A stretch of 10,211 nt of DNA from CAYYYP01 sp964475985 (GTDB lineage Bacteria > Bdellovibrionota > UBA1018 > CAYHWW01): NCBI GenBank assembly GCA_964475985.1, contig CAYYYP010000075.1:1-10211 (forward strand). The letters run 5' to 3'. Numbering within the stretch: position 1 is the stretch's first letter; each line of letters opens with the position of its first letter. Shown here piece by piece: positions 1 to 8,300 of the stretch. The notes beneath the pieces were generated by a model, which did not search any database, was not told the origin of the DNA, and worked only from the letters and a program-made list of their open reading frames with translations. Made by a program: the position numbers and the translations under genes.

Positions 1-404
1 GCGATGCCAAATGAGCCCGTCTCACTTAGCATACGAGCGTACTCGAAATCCAACAACCCTTGGTAAATTTTTTCCGTTTGGGACCTCGGCAAATAATCAT
101 CGTCCGGCACCGTAGTGCGCATGCTTTCGACCATTTGACCTAGGAACTTGGATTCTAAGCCCTTCGCGGCCTGGACCTCGGTGGGCGGCTGAATAGCCAT
201 CTGGGAGTGCGCGTCCCTCACCTTCATGGTTAGGAACGCAAATACCAAGCCTATAAATACTAAAAATTTATAAAGGAACTGGCTAACCGAGGGGTTGGAG
301 AGTTGGATAGTTGGAGAGAGCCCGCCATGGCCCTCTCCAACCGAGACTCGGATCTTCTGAGTGGCTTCCTTGCCTGATCTGTTTCCTGTGATCATCTTGG
401 TCAT
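1..404 (-). CDS. FlgJ-type rod-binding domain protein (partial, 3' end beyond window)
   Basis: This is the sixth gene of the flagellar operon and runs off the left edge; 134 complete codons are visible. Residues about 79-134 match the N-terminal rod-binding domain of FlgJ: GLESKFLGQMVESMR, then YQGLLDFEYARMLSETGSFGI, the usual order in that family. In FlgJ this domain caps or scaffolds rod assembly in the periplasm; whether a muramidase domain follows cannot be seen. Upstream, residues about 43-59 (FLYKFLVFIGLVFAFLT) are strongly hydrophobic, suggesting a membrane anchor or uncleaved signal, which enterobacterial FlgJ lacks. The frame is open back to the flgI stop, with 30 bases between that stop and ATG 404. 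No start has a convincing ribosome binding site. Alternatives are GTG 431, ATG 395, ATG 227 and ATG 200; the last would remove the hydrophobic segment. The domain call is fairly sure; the start is not. Confidence 0.75.
   Translation of the reverse strand, partial: MTKMITGNRSGKEATQKIRVSVGEGHGGLSPTIQLSNPSVSQFLYKFLVFIGLVFAFLTMKVRDAHSQMAIQPPTEVQAAKGLESKFLGQMVESMRTTVPDDDYLPRSQTEKIYQGLLDFEYARMLSETGSFGI
294..317. repeat. Three tandem 8-bp repeats
   Basis: The plus strand reads GTTGGAGA, GTTGGATA, GTTGGAGA in direct succession (294-301, 302-309, 310-317), differing at one base in the middle copy. They lie within the N-terminal coding part of the rod-binding gene if it starts at 404, or in its leader if it starts at 227 or 200. 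The unit is not a multiple of three, so gain or loss of one copy would shift the frame. Confidence 0.8.
310..341 (-). promoter_or_regulatory. Strong hairpin between flgI and the rod-binding domain
   Basis: GTTGGAGAG (310-318) and CTCTCCAAC (333-341) are perfect inverted copies and would form a 9-bp stem in the operon transcript. An A/C mismatch follows, then a further GCC/GGC stem (320-322 with 329-331) around a six-base loop. No U-tract follows in the direction of transcription, so it is not a classic terminator. It could stabilise or process the mRNA, tune expression of the last gene, or be a by-product of the adjacent tandem repeats. The inverted repeat is seen directly; a function is inferred. 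Confidence 0.5.
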
Positions 405-434
405 CCGTGACCGACGAAGTTCCGTGTCCACGCT

Positions 435-1454
435 TTATAGAACCTCCAACTCTGCCTGAAGTGCGCCCGATGCTCTGAGCGCCTGAAAAATTGCCGTTAA
501 ATCCGCGGGTTTTGCCCCTAATGCATTGAGGGCTTTTACGATTTCCTTGATGGTAGAACCACCTAGGAGACTGACTCGTTCTTTTGGACCTTTAGGTCCG
601 CTCACTTCGATTTGGAGCTCGCCGTGGGAAATGGCCACAGGTTCAATACGAACATTATCGCCGATGACGACGGTCCCAGTTTTTTCGTTGAGCACGACCT
701 TAGCTCGGCTGTCGGGGGAGACCTGCATATTCTCGATGGTTGCGAGAAGTTCCACGCCGCTGCCTTCGTAGTTGTAAGGCGCAATGACGTCGATAGTACC
801 TGAATCCCTTGCCACGGCGTATTTTCCTCCAAGTTCAGTGTTGATCACTTTTGATAACCGAGCGGCCGTTGTGAAGTCAGGGTTGTTCAAAGAGAGCACG
901 AAAGATTTTTTCTGAGTGAAGCTCCCCTCGATCTCTTTTTCAATTGTACCACCAGCAGGGACGCGTCCAGAAGTGGGAAAGTTTTTCCCTCCGCCATCCG
1001 TGGTGGAGCCTAAGGAAATAGAACCTTGGGCTACGGCATACACATTTTGGTCTCCGCCACGAAGCGGAGTGGCTAACAACGTTCCACCTTCAAGGCTGCC
1101 TGCATCGCCAATACTTGAAAGGGTAACGTCCATTTTAGTACCCACCCGCGCAAAAGCTGGCAATTTTGCGGTGATGATCACGGCCGCTACGTTCTTTGAT
1201 TTGAATGAAGTTGAGCCAAGGTTTACACCCATTTTTTCAAAGAGCCGCACCATGGATTTTGAAGTGATCTCCGAATCCGAATCACCCGTTCCCTTAAGGC
1301 CCACAACCACCCCGTAGCCAATTAGAATGTTCTCACGCACCCCTTTGATGGCGGCGATGTCTTTGACTCTGGCGCCGAAGGCCTGGCCCGCTAGAAGTAG
1401 AAGTAAGGATGAGAGAAGATGAGTTTTAATTTTTTTCATGAGGCTTTGATTCAT
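435..1454 (-). CDS. flgI: Flagellar P-ring protein FlgI
   Basis: FlgI polymerises into the P ring, the peptidoglycan-level bushing around the flagellar rod, in the periplasm. The 339-residue product has a Sec signal peptide (basic KKIK, a Leu-rich core at about residues 13-21, probable cleavage near AFG-ARV at 27/28). The mature start ARVKDIAAIKGVREN, then LIGYGVVVGLKGTGDSD, is the classic FlgI opening. The C-terminus ADLTAIFQALRASGALQAEL is equally typical. Length fits the family (about 340-370). The ATG overlaps the flgH stop as ATGA. An AAGGA lies immediately against this ATG with no spacer, while a second ATG at 1439 (residue 6) lies 15 bases beyond it. Neither spacing is ideal; starting at 1439 would give a more standard signal peptide beginning MKKIKTHLL. 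The identity is secure; the exact start may shift by five codons. Confidence 0.96.
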   Translation of the reverse strand: MNQSLMKKIKTHLLSSLLLLLAGQAFGARVKDIAAIKGVRENILIGYGVVVGLKGTGDSDSEITSKSMVRLFEKMGVNLGSTSFKSKNVAAVIITAKLPAFARVGTKMDVTLSSIGDAGSLEGGTLLATPLRGGDQNVYAVAQGSISLGSTTDGGGKNFPTSGRVPAGGTIEKEIEGSFTQKKSFVLSLNNPDFTTAARLSKVINTELGGKYAVARDSGTIDVIAPYNYEGSGVELLATIENMQVSPDSRAKVVLNEKTGTVVIGDNVRIEPVAISHGELQIEVSGPKGPKERVSLLGGSTIKEIVKALNALGAKPADLTAIFQALRASGALQAELEVL

Positions 1455-2326
1455 TCCTTTGAAAAGCGCTGGCCCGACTGGATTTTTGATTCAAAAAAGC
1501 TGGAAGATTTTACTTTATCGTCTTCGCTGATTTCTTTGCCCTTCACGATGGCGAGCACTTCCATATTACGAGTACGTTCTCCGAATTGCATACGTTTCAC
1601 GCCGCGAAGCAGAACGTTCCCGTTGGGGTAGCGTTGCAGAATTTCACCCGTGACCATGACGGGAGTATCCGTGACTTCCATCGCGGGAGCGTGAAGGCTC
1701 GCAAGACTTCGTTTCGCAGGGGCAGCCGCAGTTGCGGAAGCAGGACCGTCCGCCGGTGGCGTTGCCTCAGCACCTGCCTGACCGTTGGCGGGAGCCGTTG
1801 GGTCCGTAGGTTTTGCCGCGGCCATTGGTAAATCTTCTGGTTCCTTCATCCAGCCTGGAAGAAAGAATTGTTCCTGGTCTTCTTCGGGCAAGGACTTTTT
1901 GAATTCTTTCACGAGATCAAATTTTAAATCTTTTTCAAGTTCGATGGTGATGAGATCACCTGGCATACGTTGTTTGTTGCTGGAGAAGAGGTAATTGTTC
2001 TGGCCTTCTTCGCGCCAAAGGCTGTTGTCATTTTTGGCGGCGAGGTTTTCAAAATCTGCTTTCGTCACCCGGCCGGACTTTGCGCGCACGCCGCTTAAAT
2101 CAACGGGGGTACCTTCAAACTGGGCGCTAATGCTTCGGTCAAGTACGGTGGCTGCGGGGGGCAGTGGTTTTTGGTTGAATGCGTTGTTCTCGCGATTCGC
2201 TAGATCATGAGCCCTGGCTTCCATGGCTAGTTCCTCGTCATCGTAGGATTCTTTACGCATGGACCGTAGCATGGAGCATCCGGTAGTTACGATGAGTAGG
2301 GCCAGGATACCGAAACGAAAAATCAT
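1451..2326 (-). CDS. flgH: Flagellar L-ring lipoprotein FlgH
   Basis: FlgH forms the L ring in the outer membrane, the outer bushing for the rod. The N-terminus is a lipoprotein signal: MIFRFGILALLIVTTGC, with Cys17 as the likely lipidated residue; Thr at -3 makes the lipobox slightly atypical. The family signature is visible in NSLWREEGQNNYLF (101-114) followed by MPGDLITIEL (121-130), equivalent to the 'S-L-W ... D.ra...GDlltI' core of FlgH. The C-terminal part (GVKRMQFGERTRNMEVLAIV) is a divergent version of the closing beta region. Residues about 163-215 form an Ala/Pro/Gly-rich low-complexity stretch, which helps account for 291 residues against about 230 in enterobacteria. The start overlaps the flgA stop as ATGA, with GAGG seven bases upstream. 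The call rests on core motifs plus position between flgA and flgI. Confidence 0.9.
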   Translation of the reverse strand: MIFRFGILALLIVTTGCSMLRSMRKESYDDEELAMEARAHDLANRENNAFNQKPLPPAATVLDRSISAQFEGTPVDLSGVRAKSGRVTKADFENLAAKNDNSLWREEGQNNYLFSSNKQRMPGDLITIELEKDLKFDLVKEFKKSLPEEDQEQFFLPGWMKEPEDLPMAAAKPTDPTAPANGQAGAEATPPADGPASATAAAPAKRSLASLHAPAMEVTDTPVMVTGEILQRYPNGNVLLRGVKRMQFGERTRNMEVLAIVKGKEISEDDKVKSSSFFESKIQSGQRFSKE

Positions 2327-3345
2327 AGGAATACCTCAACAACTTTTCCTTCTCGCAAGGTTCCGCGAAAAGTGCGGCCATAATTTCTTAAGTTTACGGT
2401 AACGGTGTCGCCGAGGCTTGCCGATCCTTGGACATTGCCCTTGGCCGAAATCTTGAGATTATCGCTAGTGAGAAGGAGAGTTACCGTTTCACCGGCGTTA
2501 ACGAGAGGGGCGCGATCTAAGTGTGAAGCCAGCAAGAGTTGGCCCTGCCGCAACGAAGTTTTTGCACGCACTTGTGATAGTTCGCTGAGCTGAGAGGCCT
2601 TAAGGCTTTCACCGCCTGCGGTTTGAAGTTGTGCGGCGTACTCTGGAAGAAAAATATCAATAGTTTTGGTTGTGAGATCCTTTCCGCTGATGGGGTCGCC
2701 GGCCTTAAGGCTGCGGGCGGTGAGGATAACTGGTCTAATATTTTGCAGTCTTACCAGGGCGGAGCCCAAAATAACGCCATCTTCCGTGAGAACTTGAAAG
2801 GTAGCCATTTGTTGAAGCTTCGATTTTGAAAAACTCACTTTAATTTTTGCAGTCAGGGGCACCATTTGAGTTTGGGCAGACTTGATTTCCTGCAATTCAT
2901 ATCCTTGATCGTATATGGTGTTGAGGCGCTCGAGTTCAGCTTTCACTTTAGACTCAAGGTCTACAAAATTAAGCGGCCGGCCGGTTCGTTCTACGCGGAT
3001 CTCCACGAATCCGGGGGAAGGTACGGAGAACGCTGAACTTACCGACGCCTTAAGGAATGAACTTTCTCTAAGTTTGTCTTCAATTTGCGAAACGGAGATT
3101 TTCATCTCGTTAGCACTTTCTTCTAAGTTCCAAAGGCAGCAAGTGCGGGGGTTTCTTTCACATTCAAACTTCACCCAAGCGTCTTGAGAATCTTGGACCA
3201 TTTCATCAAGACAGATTTCAGATTTCACGGTGGCCACGGTGGGCTTGAGGTGAATCTGTCGCTCAAAACCGTGACTTGGAGAGCAGAGCAGAGCGCAACT
3301 CGCCAGGAAACTTAAGGTGAATACTTTTAATTTAAAGTGAACCAT
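2323..3345 (-). CDS. flgA: Flagellar P-ring assembly chaperone FlgA
   Basis: FlgA is the periplasmic chaperone needed for FlgI to form the P ring. Residues 1-26 form a Sec signal peptide (HFKLK, then a hydrophobic core, then SPSHG). The C-terminal third carries the SAF-type fold of FlgA: RPVILTARSLKAGDPISGKDL at about 204-224, AKTSLRQGQLLLASHL at about 261-276, then the terminal beta domain with AGETVTLLL (284-292), SLGDTVTVNLR (310-320) and a closing GKVVEVFL. At 340 residues it is longer than E. coli FlgA (about 219). The extra N-terminal region, with a Cys-Cys pair at 69-70 and Cys62, is poorly conserved and not assigned. The ATG overlaps the flgG stop by one base (TAATG), and the stop overlaps flgH as ATGA. 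FlgA is often divergent in sequence, so position in the operon supports the call. Confidence 0.92.
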   Translation of the reverse strand: MVHFKLKVFTLSFLASCALLCSPSHGFERQIHLKPTVATVKSEICLDEMVQDSQDAWVKFECERNPRTCCLWNLEESANEMKISVSQIEDKLRESSFLKASVSSAFSVPSPGFVEIRVERTGRPLNFVDLESKVKAELERLNTIYDQGYELQEIKSAQTQMVPLTAKIKVSFSKSKLQQMATFQVLTEDGVILGSALVRLQNIRPVILTARSLKAGDPISGKDLTTKTIDIFLPEYAAQLQTAGGESLKASQLSELSQVRAKTSLRQGQLLLASHLDRAPLVNAGETVTLLLTSDNLKISAKGNVQGSASLGDTVTVNLRNYGRTFRGTLREGKVVEVFL

Positions 3346-4124
3346 TATTTCGCCATATTATTTGCGGTGGACCACATTTGGTCCACGACGCCGGTGATTT
3401 TAGCGTTGGTTTCAAATCCACGTTGGGTCTTAATCATGGACATGATCGCTTCGGTGGGATGGACGTTTGAGCCTTCAAGCATTCCTTGCTGAACGGTTCC
3501 TAAAACTCCATCCCCAGGATTGCCTTGTATCGGGGCGCCCGAAGCAACGGTTGGCATGAACAGATTACCGCCAACTTTTCTCGTGCCGGATGGATTGATG
3601 AAATTTGCAATTTGAATTTGCCCGACTTGTTGTTCTTGGCCCTTGGAAGTGGTCACGGACACCATTCCTTGAGGGTTGATTTTTACAGAAGTTGTATCTG
3701 AGGGAAGTTGAATGGGCGGAAGTAGGGGAAAGCCCGCCGTGTTCAGCACCCGGCCCTGGGAATCCGTTTTGAACGAACCATCCCTGGTGTAGGCGACGAG
3801 TCCATTAGGAGTTTGAACTTGGAAAAAACCTTCACCGTTGATCATGAGGTCCATTTTTCCGTTCGTAACTTGGGCTGGTCCCTGTTCATGAATGGAATAC
3901 TGCGCGGCCACCGCAACTCCGGCACCCGTTTGAATTCCTACGGGCGCTTGGCTTACGCCACCTTCGCCGCCCGGATCCTTGATGGTCTGATACATGAGGT
4001 CTTTGAATTCCGTGCGTTGTTGTTTGTAGCCGACGGTATTCATATTGGCCATGTCATTGGCGATCTGATCAAGCTGCATTTCCTGCGCCTTCATCCCGGT
4101 CGCTGCTGTATCTAATGCTCTCAT
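3345..4124 (-). CDS. flgG: Flagellar distal rod protein FlgG
   Basis: FlgG makes the distal rod, the driveshaft segment that crosses the P and L rings, and is exported by the flagellar type III apparatus. No Sec signal is present, as expected. The N-terminus MRALDTAATGMKAQEMQLDQ and the rod/hook motif IANDMANMNTVGYKQQRTEF (21-40) are classic. The central beta region includes LMINGEGFFQV (93-103) and YTRDGSF (112-118). The C-terminal helix LEGSNVHPTEAIMSMIKTQR (216-235) followed by GFETNAKI is the canonical FlgG ending. The 259-residue length matches the family's usual 260 or so, with no insertion, unlike the neighbouring FlgF. The ATG overlaps the flgF stop as ATGA, and the TAA shares one base with the flgA ATG. 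This is a secure call. Confidence 0.97.
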   Translation of the reverse strand: MRALDTAATGMKAQEMQLDQIANDMANMNTVGYKQQRTEFKDLMYQTIKDPGGEGGVSQAPVGIQTGAGVAVAAQYSIHEQGPAQVTNGKMDLMINGEGFFQVQTPNGLVAYTRDGSFKTDSQGRVLNTAGFPLLPPIQLPSDTTSVKINPQGMVSVTTSKGQEQQVGQIQIANFINPSGTRKVGGNLFMPTVASGAPIQGNPGDGVLGTVQQGMLEGSNVHPTEAIMSMIKTQRGFETNAKITGVVDQMWSTANNMAK

Positions 4125-5155
4125 AGTTTACCTACCTCATTCGCTTCCCTGCCAGCCATGTCGTTGTACGTACGGATAGCTCGCATATTGCTCTCAAAAA
4201 GCCGGTTGGCTTTGATGAGATTCACCATTTCGTTCACGGAATTTACGTTGCTCTGCTCTAAGAAACCTTGTCGGATCCGACAGTTTTTCCCCGGCGATGG
4301 GATGTTGTCAGGTTTCTCGTTTGAAAAAAGATTTTGACCCACTTTGCGAAGTCCCTTGGGGTCCGGGAAATCTGCGATGATCACGGTGCCTAAGAGATTG
4401 TCGCCAGAAAAAATTTGGCCGTCATCCGTGATGCGCACTTTATGATTTTCTCCACCCATCCCTGGGCCATGCAGCATTTCGGGGTTCACTACGATGGGTT
4501 TTAAATTTGTATTTTTGGCACCGGCGTCAGCGCTTTTTGGCGCGGCATTGGGATCCGCTGTGGGTGGCGGAGCGAGCATGTCCTGCGAAGCTGGTGCACG
4601 CATAGCTAGCTCAAATGGATTTTGTTGAATGGGGGCAGCGGCCGCGATGGGTGCGCCATTCGCATCCGTTTGCGTAGGCGTTGCGGGTGCCGCGGCATTA
4701 GGGTCCTCACCTGCGCGGCCTAGAAGAGGGTAACCTTCCGTGGTTACAATTTGGCCGCGGCCATCCAATTTGAAATCTCCGGCGCGCGAGAACCGAAGTC
4801 CCGCGGGCGTTTGAATTGCAAAATATCCGGGCCCATCAATGGCGAGGTCCAGCGGAGAGTTCGTCATTTGGAAATGGCCTTGGCTATGATTGGCGTGAAC
4901 TCCATCAACCGTTACCATTGCATTTTCACGGCCATCGAAATGGTAAAAATCAGAGTCTTTGAAAACGGTGCGTGGGATATCGATGACTGGATCCTGGACT
5001 TTCTCGGCGGAGGTCAGATATTCTTTAAAGGTGGCTTCATCCTTCTTAAAACCAACGGTGTTGGCGTTGGCCATATTATTGGAGATGACTTCCATGTTTT
5101 GCATCTGGGCCATGCCGCCCGATACCGATGTCCATATGCCAGTGGGTGAACCCAT
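4121..5155 (-). CDS. flgF: Flagellar proximal rod protein FlgF, with long Ala/Pro insertion
   Basis: This is the first gene of the operon in this window. It encodes a rod protein of the FlgF/FlgG/FlgE family, exported by the flagellar type III system. The N-terminal motif VISNNMANANTVGFKKDEAT (23-42), LDLAIDGPGYFAIQTPAGL (102-120) and RAGDFKLDGRGQIVT (124-138) are typical, as is the C-terminal QGFLEQSNVNSVNEMVNLIK (296-315) with ANRLFESN. FlgF rather than FlgG is chosen because it directly precedes a canonical FlgG. At 344 residues it exceeds the usual FlgF (about 250) because of an Ala/Pro/Asn-rich insert at about 148-230, in which DPNAA occurs twice (151-155 and 201-205). The ATG at 5155 has AGGAG eight bases upstream, the best ribosome binding site in the operon. 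Its stop overlaps flgG as ATGA. Confidence 0.9.
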   Translation of the reverse strand: MGSPTGIWTSVSGGMAQMQNMEVISNNMANANTVGFKKDEATFKEYLTSAEKVQDPVIDIPRTVFKDSDFYHFDGRENAMVTVDGVHANHSQGHFQMTNSPLDLAIDGPGYFAIQTPAGLRFSRAGDFKLDGRGQIVTTEGYPLLGRAGEDPNAAAPATPTQTDANGAPIAAAAPIQQNPFELAMRAPASQDMLAPPPTADPNAAPKSADAGAKNTNLKPIVVNPEMLHGPGMGGENHKVRITDDGQIFSGDNLLGTVIIADFPDPKGLRKVGQNLFSNEKPDNIPSPGKNCRIRQGFLEQSNVNSVNEMVNLIKANRLFESNMRAIRTYNDMAGREANEVGKL

Positions 5156-5319
5156 CCAGATCTCTCCTCAGCCACAGTATCCCATAGGACACAGGTCAGA
5201 CTAAACGGGCAGCTGATGCCTAGCGGCAAACTTGGCTGGGGGGTGGGTTAAGGAATGGTAAGGTTTGTGCCGAATTGCCATACAGGCGTTTGACCAATGC
5301 AACGCGGTTTTTAGGGTAT
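5156..5319. promoter_or_regulatory. Divergent intergenic region between flgF and the zeta-kinase gene
   Basis: These 164 bases separate two genes transcribed away from each other, so both promoters should lie here or within the gene starts. On the minus strand, CGGCAC (5272-5267), five bases, then TTACC (5261-5257) is a near match to the sigma-54 pattern TGGCAC-N5-TTGCA, but the key -12 GC is AC. On the plus strand TTGACC (5290-5295) resembles a -35 box, but any -10 would sit too close to ATG 5320. A G-rich tract (5234-5247) is also present. No promoter can be assigned firmly. Confidence 0.4.
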
Positions 5320-8300
5320 ATGAAAAATTTAGCTAGCAAAAATTCTAGAACTCTTACCAGGCACTTTATTGCAAAAGTGAGCCTAAAAAGCTGGGTTTTC
5401 CTAATCCTCAGCGGCGTGATTTTCATTTTAGGTGGCGCTATTCCAGATGTCAGGGGCGGAAATACTGATGAAGGCGGCCTCTACGATACGAGTCAACACT
5501 TTGTAATGGCCTCGGGTGAGTATACCGCTGAACGTCGCGCACTTCACGAGTCGATCGTCGAGAGGTTTATGCGGCATGGTACTTCCAGCGCAAATCCCAG
5601 CCTTATTTTTACGGCCGGCGCTCCGGGCGCCGGGAAATCAACGGCCATTGATGCTATCGGGGCGGCAGGTTACCTGGATCAATCCAGATACTTGGTCATT
5701 GATCCAGACGAGATCAAAAACTTCATTCCAGAATATGCTAGGTTCAAACAAATCGACCCAGCGCGGGCTGCATCGCTGGTACACGCTGAATCCGGCATTA
5801 TTCAAGAATTGCTTTTTAGACGTGCAATTGAAGCTAGGAAAAACATCATTGTGGATGGGACGCTCCGAGCGACCGATTATTTTTCTGAGATCATTACGAA
5901 CTTAAGGGTGACTCATCCTGAATATTCGACTTCTATCGTTTTGGTTGATGCGAATGAACAGACCTTGCTAACTCGAGTAGCGGCTCGGGCGCGGGCTACC
6001 GGAAGGCATGTCCCAGAAAGTTATGTGGTCGACACCAAACGCGTGGTGCGGGAGTCCGTTGAGAGGCTAAGGCAACTCACGGATACTTCCATAGAAATTT
6101 CCAATGAAGGTGAACCCATCATCACTTCCTTTTTTAAAAATGGTGAAAATGTTACCGTAAATCTCAGGGTGCCTTTGCGGGGAAGCCGAAATATCCTTGT
6201 GGATTACCAAGTCGATGTACCGACGGAAAGGCTGGCCATCGATCGTTCCGTGGGAACCGTTGATCAAATTAAAGGGAATAAACGTGTCATTCAGATTCGT
6301 TCGGGCCCAAACCTCGATATCAATAACTTACGTTCAGAATTCCTATCTCGAATTGATCCGACTCAACATTGGGTAGTCGTACGGGCGGATGACCCGCAGG
6401 CGGCGCAGATCATAGGCGCCGCTCAAGCTGCCAGCTTTGAAACGATATTGGTCGGTACTGCAGATCACCCCGTTACAAGCTCTGCAGTGCAGCCCACATT
6501 TTATGCGGTAGCGTCCGATGAGGGCGAGCTTTCGCGGATGTGGACAAGACTTGTTGTGAATGACGCAGAGAATACGGTTAAGCATGTTAGCTTAGATTTT
6601 CGCGACGTTGCAATGACTACCCTATCGGCCCAAGCAGAATCTATAAATACATTACGTTTAGAATCGCAAAACCAATTGCGTACAGACCTCTCCACGCGAA
6701 ATATTTTATTTGTGGATTCCAGCCAGCTGGATACCTCGGTTTTAAACGGAAGAACCCCGATTCTTTTTTCCGGCGCGTCCAAAAAGAGTTGGCCACTCAT
6801 TTCGATTAGCAATCAAGGTGAGGTGGTTCAAGCAATCAGACAGAGTTTAAGCGTACTTGATCCGCAACGAGTGGTAATTGTCACCGGAGCGACGGATTAT
6901 GGCGTGGAAAGATTCGTGCACCAGGAGGCTAGGAGTCGTGGTTTCACGGTACTTGGCACGGTCGTCGAAAGCGCCAGCGCGGCCGAAGTTGGGCCGGTTA
7001 CCCATGCCACGATCATGGGAAATTCTTGGTTTGGTAAAAGCCGCCCGGTACTGCAGTTCGTAAGGAATCATCAAGGTGCGGTTATTTTTATGGGAGGAGG
7101 AGAAATCCTTAAAGACGAAATCCAGATGGCGCGTGATCTGGGAACTCGATTTAGCTTAATGAACGGCCCCGAAGGTGCGGCTAATGATTTAGCCCAAGTG
7201 CTTCCTGAACGATCTTTCCAAGGTGCAGACGGATTAGTGGCAAGAATCTACCGCGAGCAATCTGGCCTAATTGCAGCGTCTGAGAACCGCCGCGCCCGGG
7301 ACGCAATGTTTCGGGAGTATCTTACTAGACTGCGAAGAACGCGTACCGAGGTTGTGGATTATAACCAACTTCGCGCTCATGCGAGAGGGCGGAGGGTCAC
7401 CGTGCTTGGCGGTTACTCAGCCCTTGGTTACGAAAATCCCCATGCAGTGCGAGCGCAGGTGCGTGAACTGATGCGATCGAACGGAGATCACGCCATGTAT
7501 GTCATCGGTGGAACCACTGATGGAATTGGCCAGGCTTATGAGTGGATACCGGAAATTGCACGAGAACTTGGATACCACGACGTTAAAACTGCAGGCATTG
7601 TTTCCCGGAACGCTGCACAGTACGGAGTTGCAGAACAAGATTATGTTTTGTTCGCCGACACTGACGTGAATCAATGGGAGGTACAACGTAATGGCAGGTC
7701 ACTTATGGTGAACATTGCTGAGCATACCCAAGGCAGAATGGTATATTTTCGAGGTGGGGCCGTCTCCACCGCAGAAATCGAAGAGGCCTTGCGACGCAAC
7801 GTTAGCGTTACGATTGTCAATGACCCGAGGATTGCGCCGAACGCCCATGCGGTGGCTAAGAGATTGATTTCCACTCCAGACCTGGTCACGGACGGGACGG
7901 CACAATTTGTGCGTGGAGTTGCCGATCATCCGAGTCTGCAAGTTGTTGGTGATGGAAATTTTAGGCGAGCTGGCTCAGCCGTCGAATCCGCTGAGGTTCG
8001 ACATCCTTCCTCTCCGGCAGAAGTAAGAACCGAAGCCGAAATTTCTGAATTTTTTCGTTCGCGCGGCAAACGAGTTGTAACATTTCTTGGATATTCAGGT
8101 TTGGACTATCAAGATAGGCCTCGCATGCTTCGGCAGGCACGCAGGGTGATGGAACGCTTGAATCCTCGAACAACGATTATTAACATTGGTGCTACACCCG
8201 ATGGTATCGGCGCCGTATATCCATTGGCCCAAGAGATGGGTTTTGAAACCAGTGGGATTGTATCTGTAATGGCTAAGGAGTACGGCACCCCCTCGCCGCA

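Noticed and set aside
916..1317. Plus-strand frame of 133 codons opposite flgI
   Set aside because: It is antisense to highly conserved FlgI sequence and encodes nothing recognisable.
4751..5149. Plus-strand frame of 132 codons opposite flgF
   Set aside because: It lies antisense to the conserved FlgF N-terminal half; no independent support.
5275..5319. TTG start for the zeta-kinase gene
   Set aside because: ATG 5320 is the better codon, has AGGG just upstream, and gives a conventional basic N-terminus before the hydrophobic segment; TTG 5275 remains possible.
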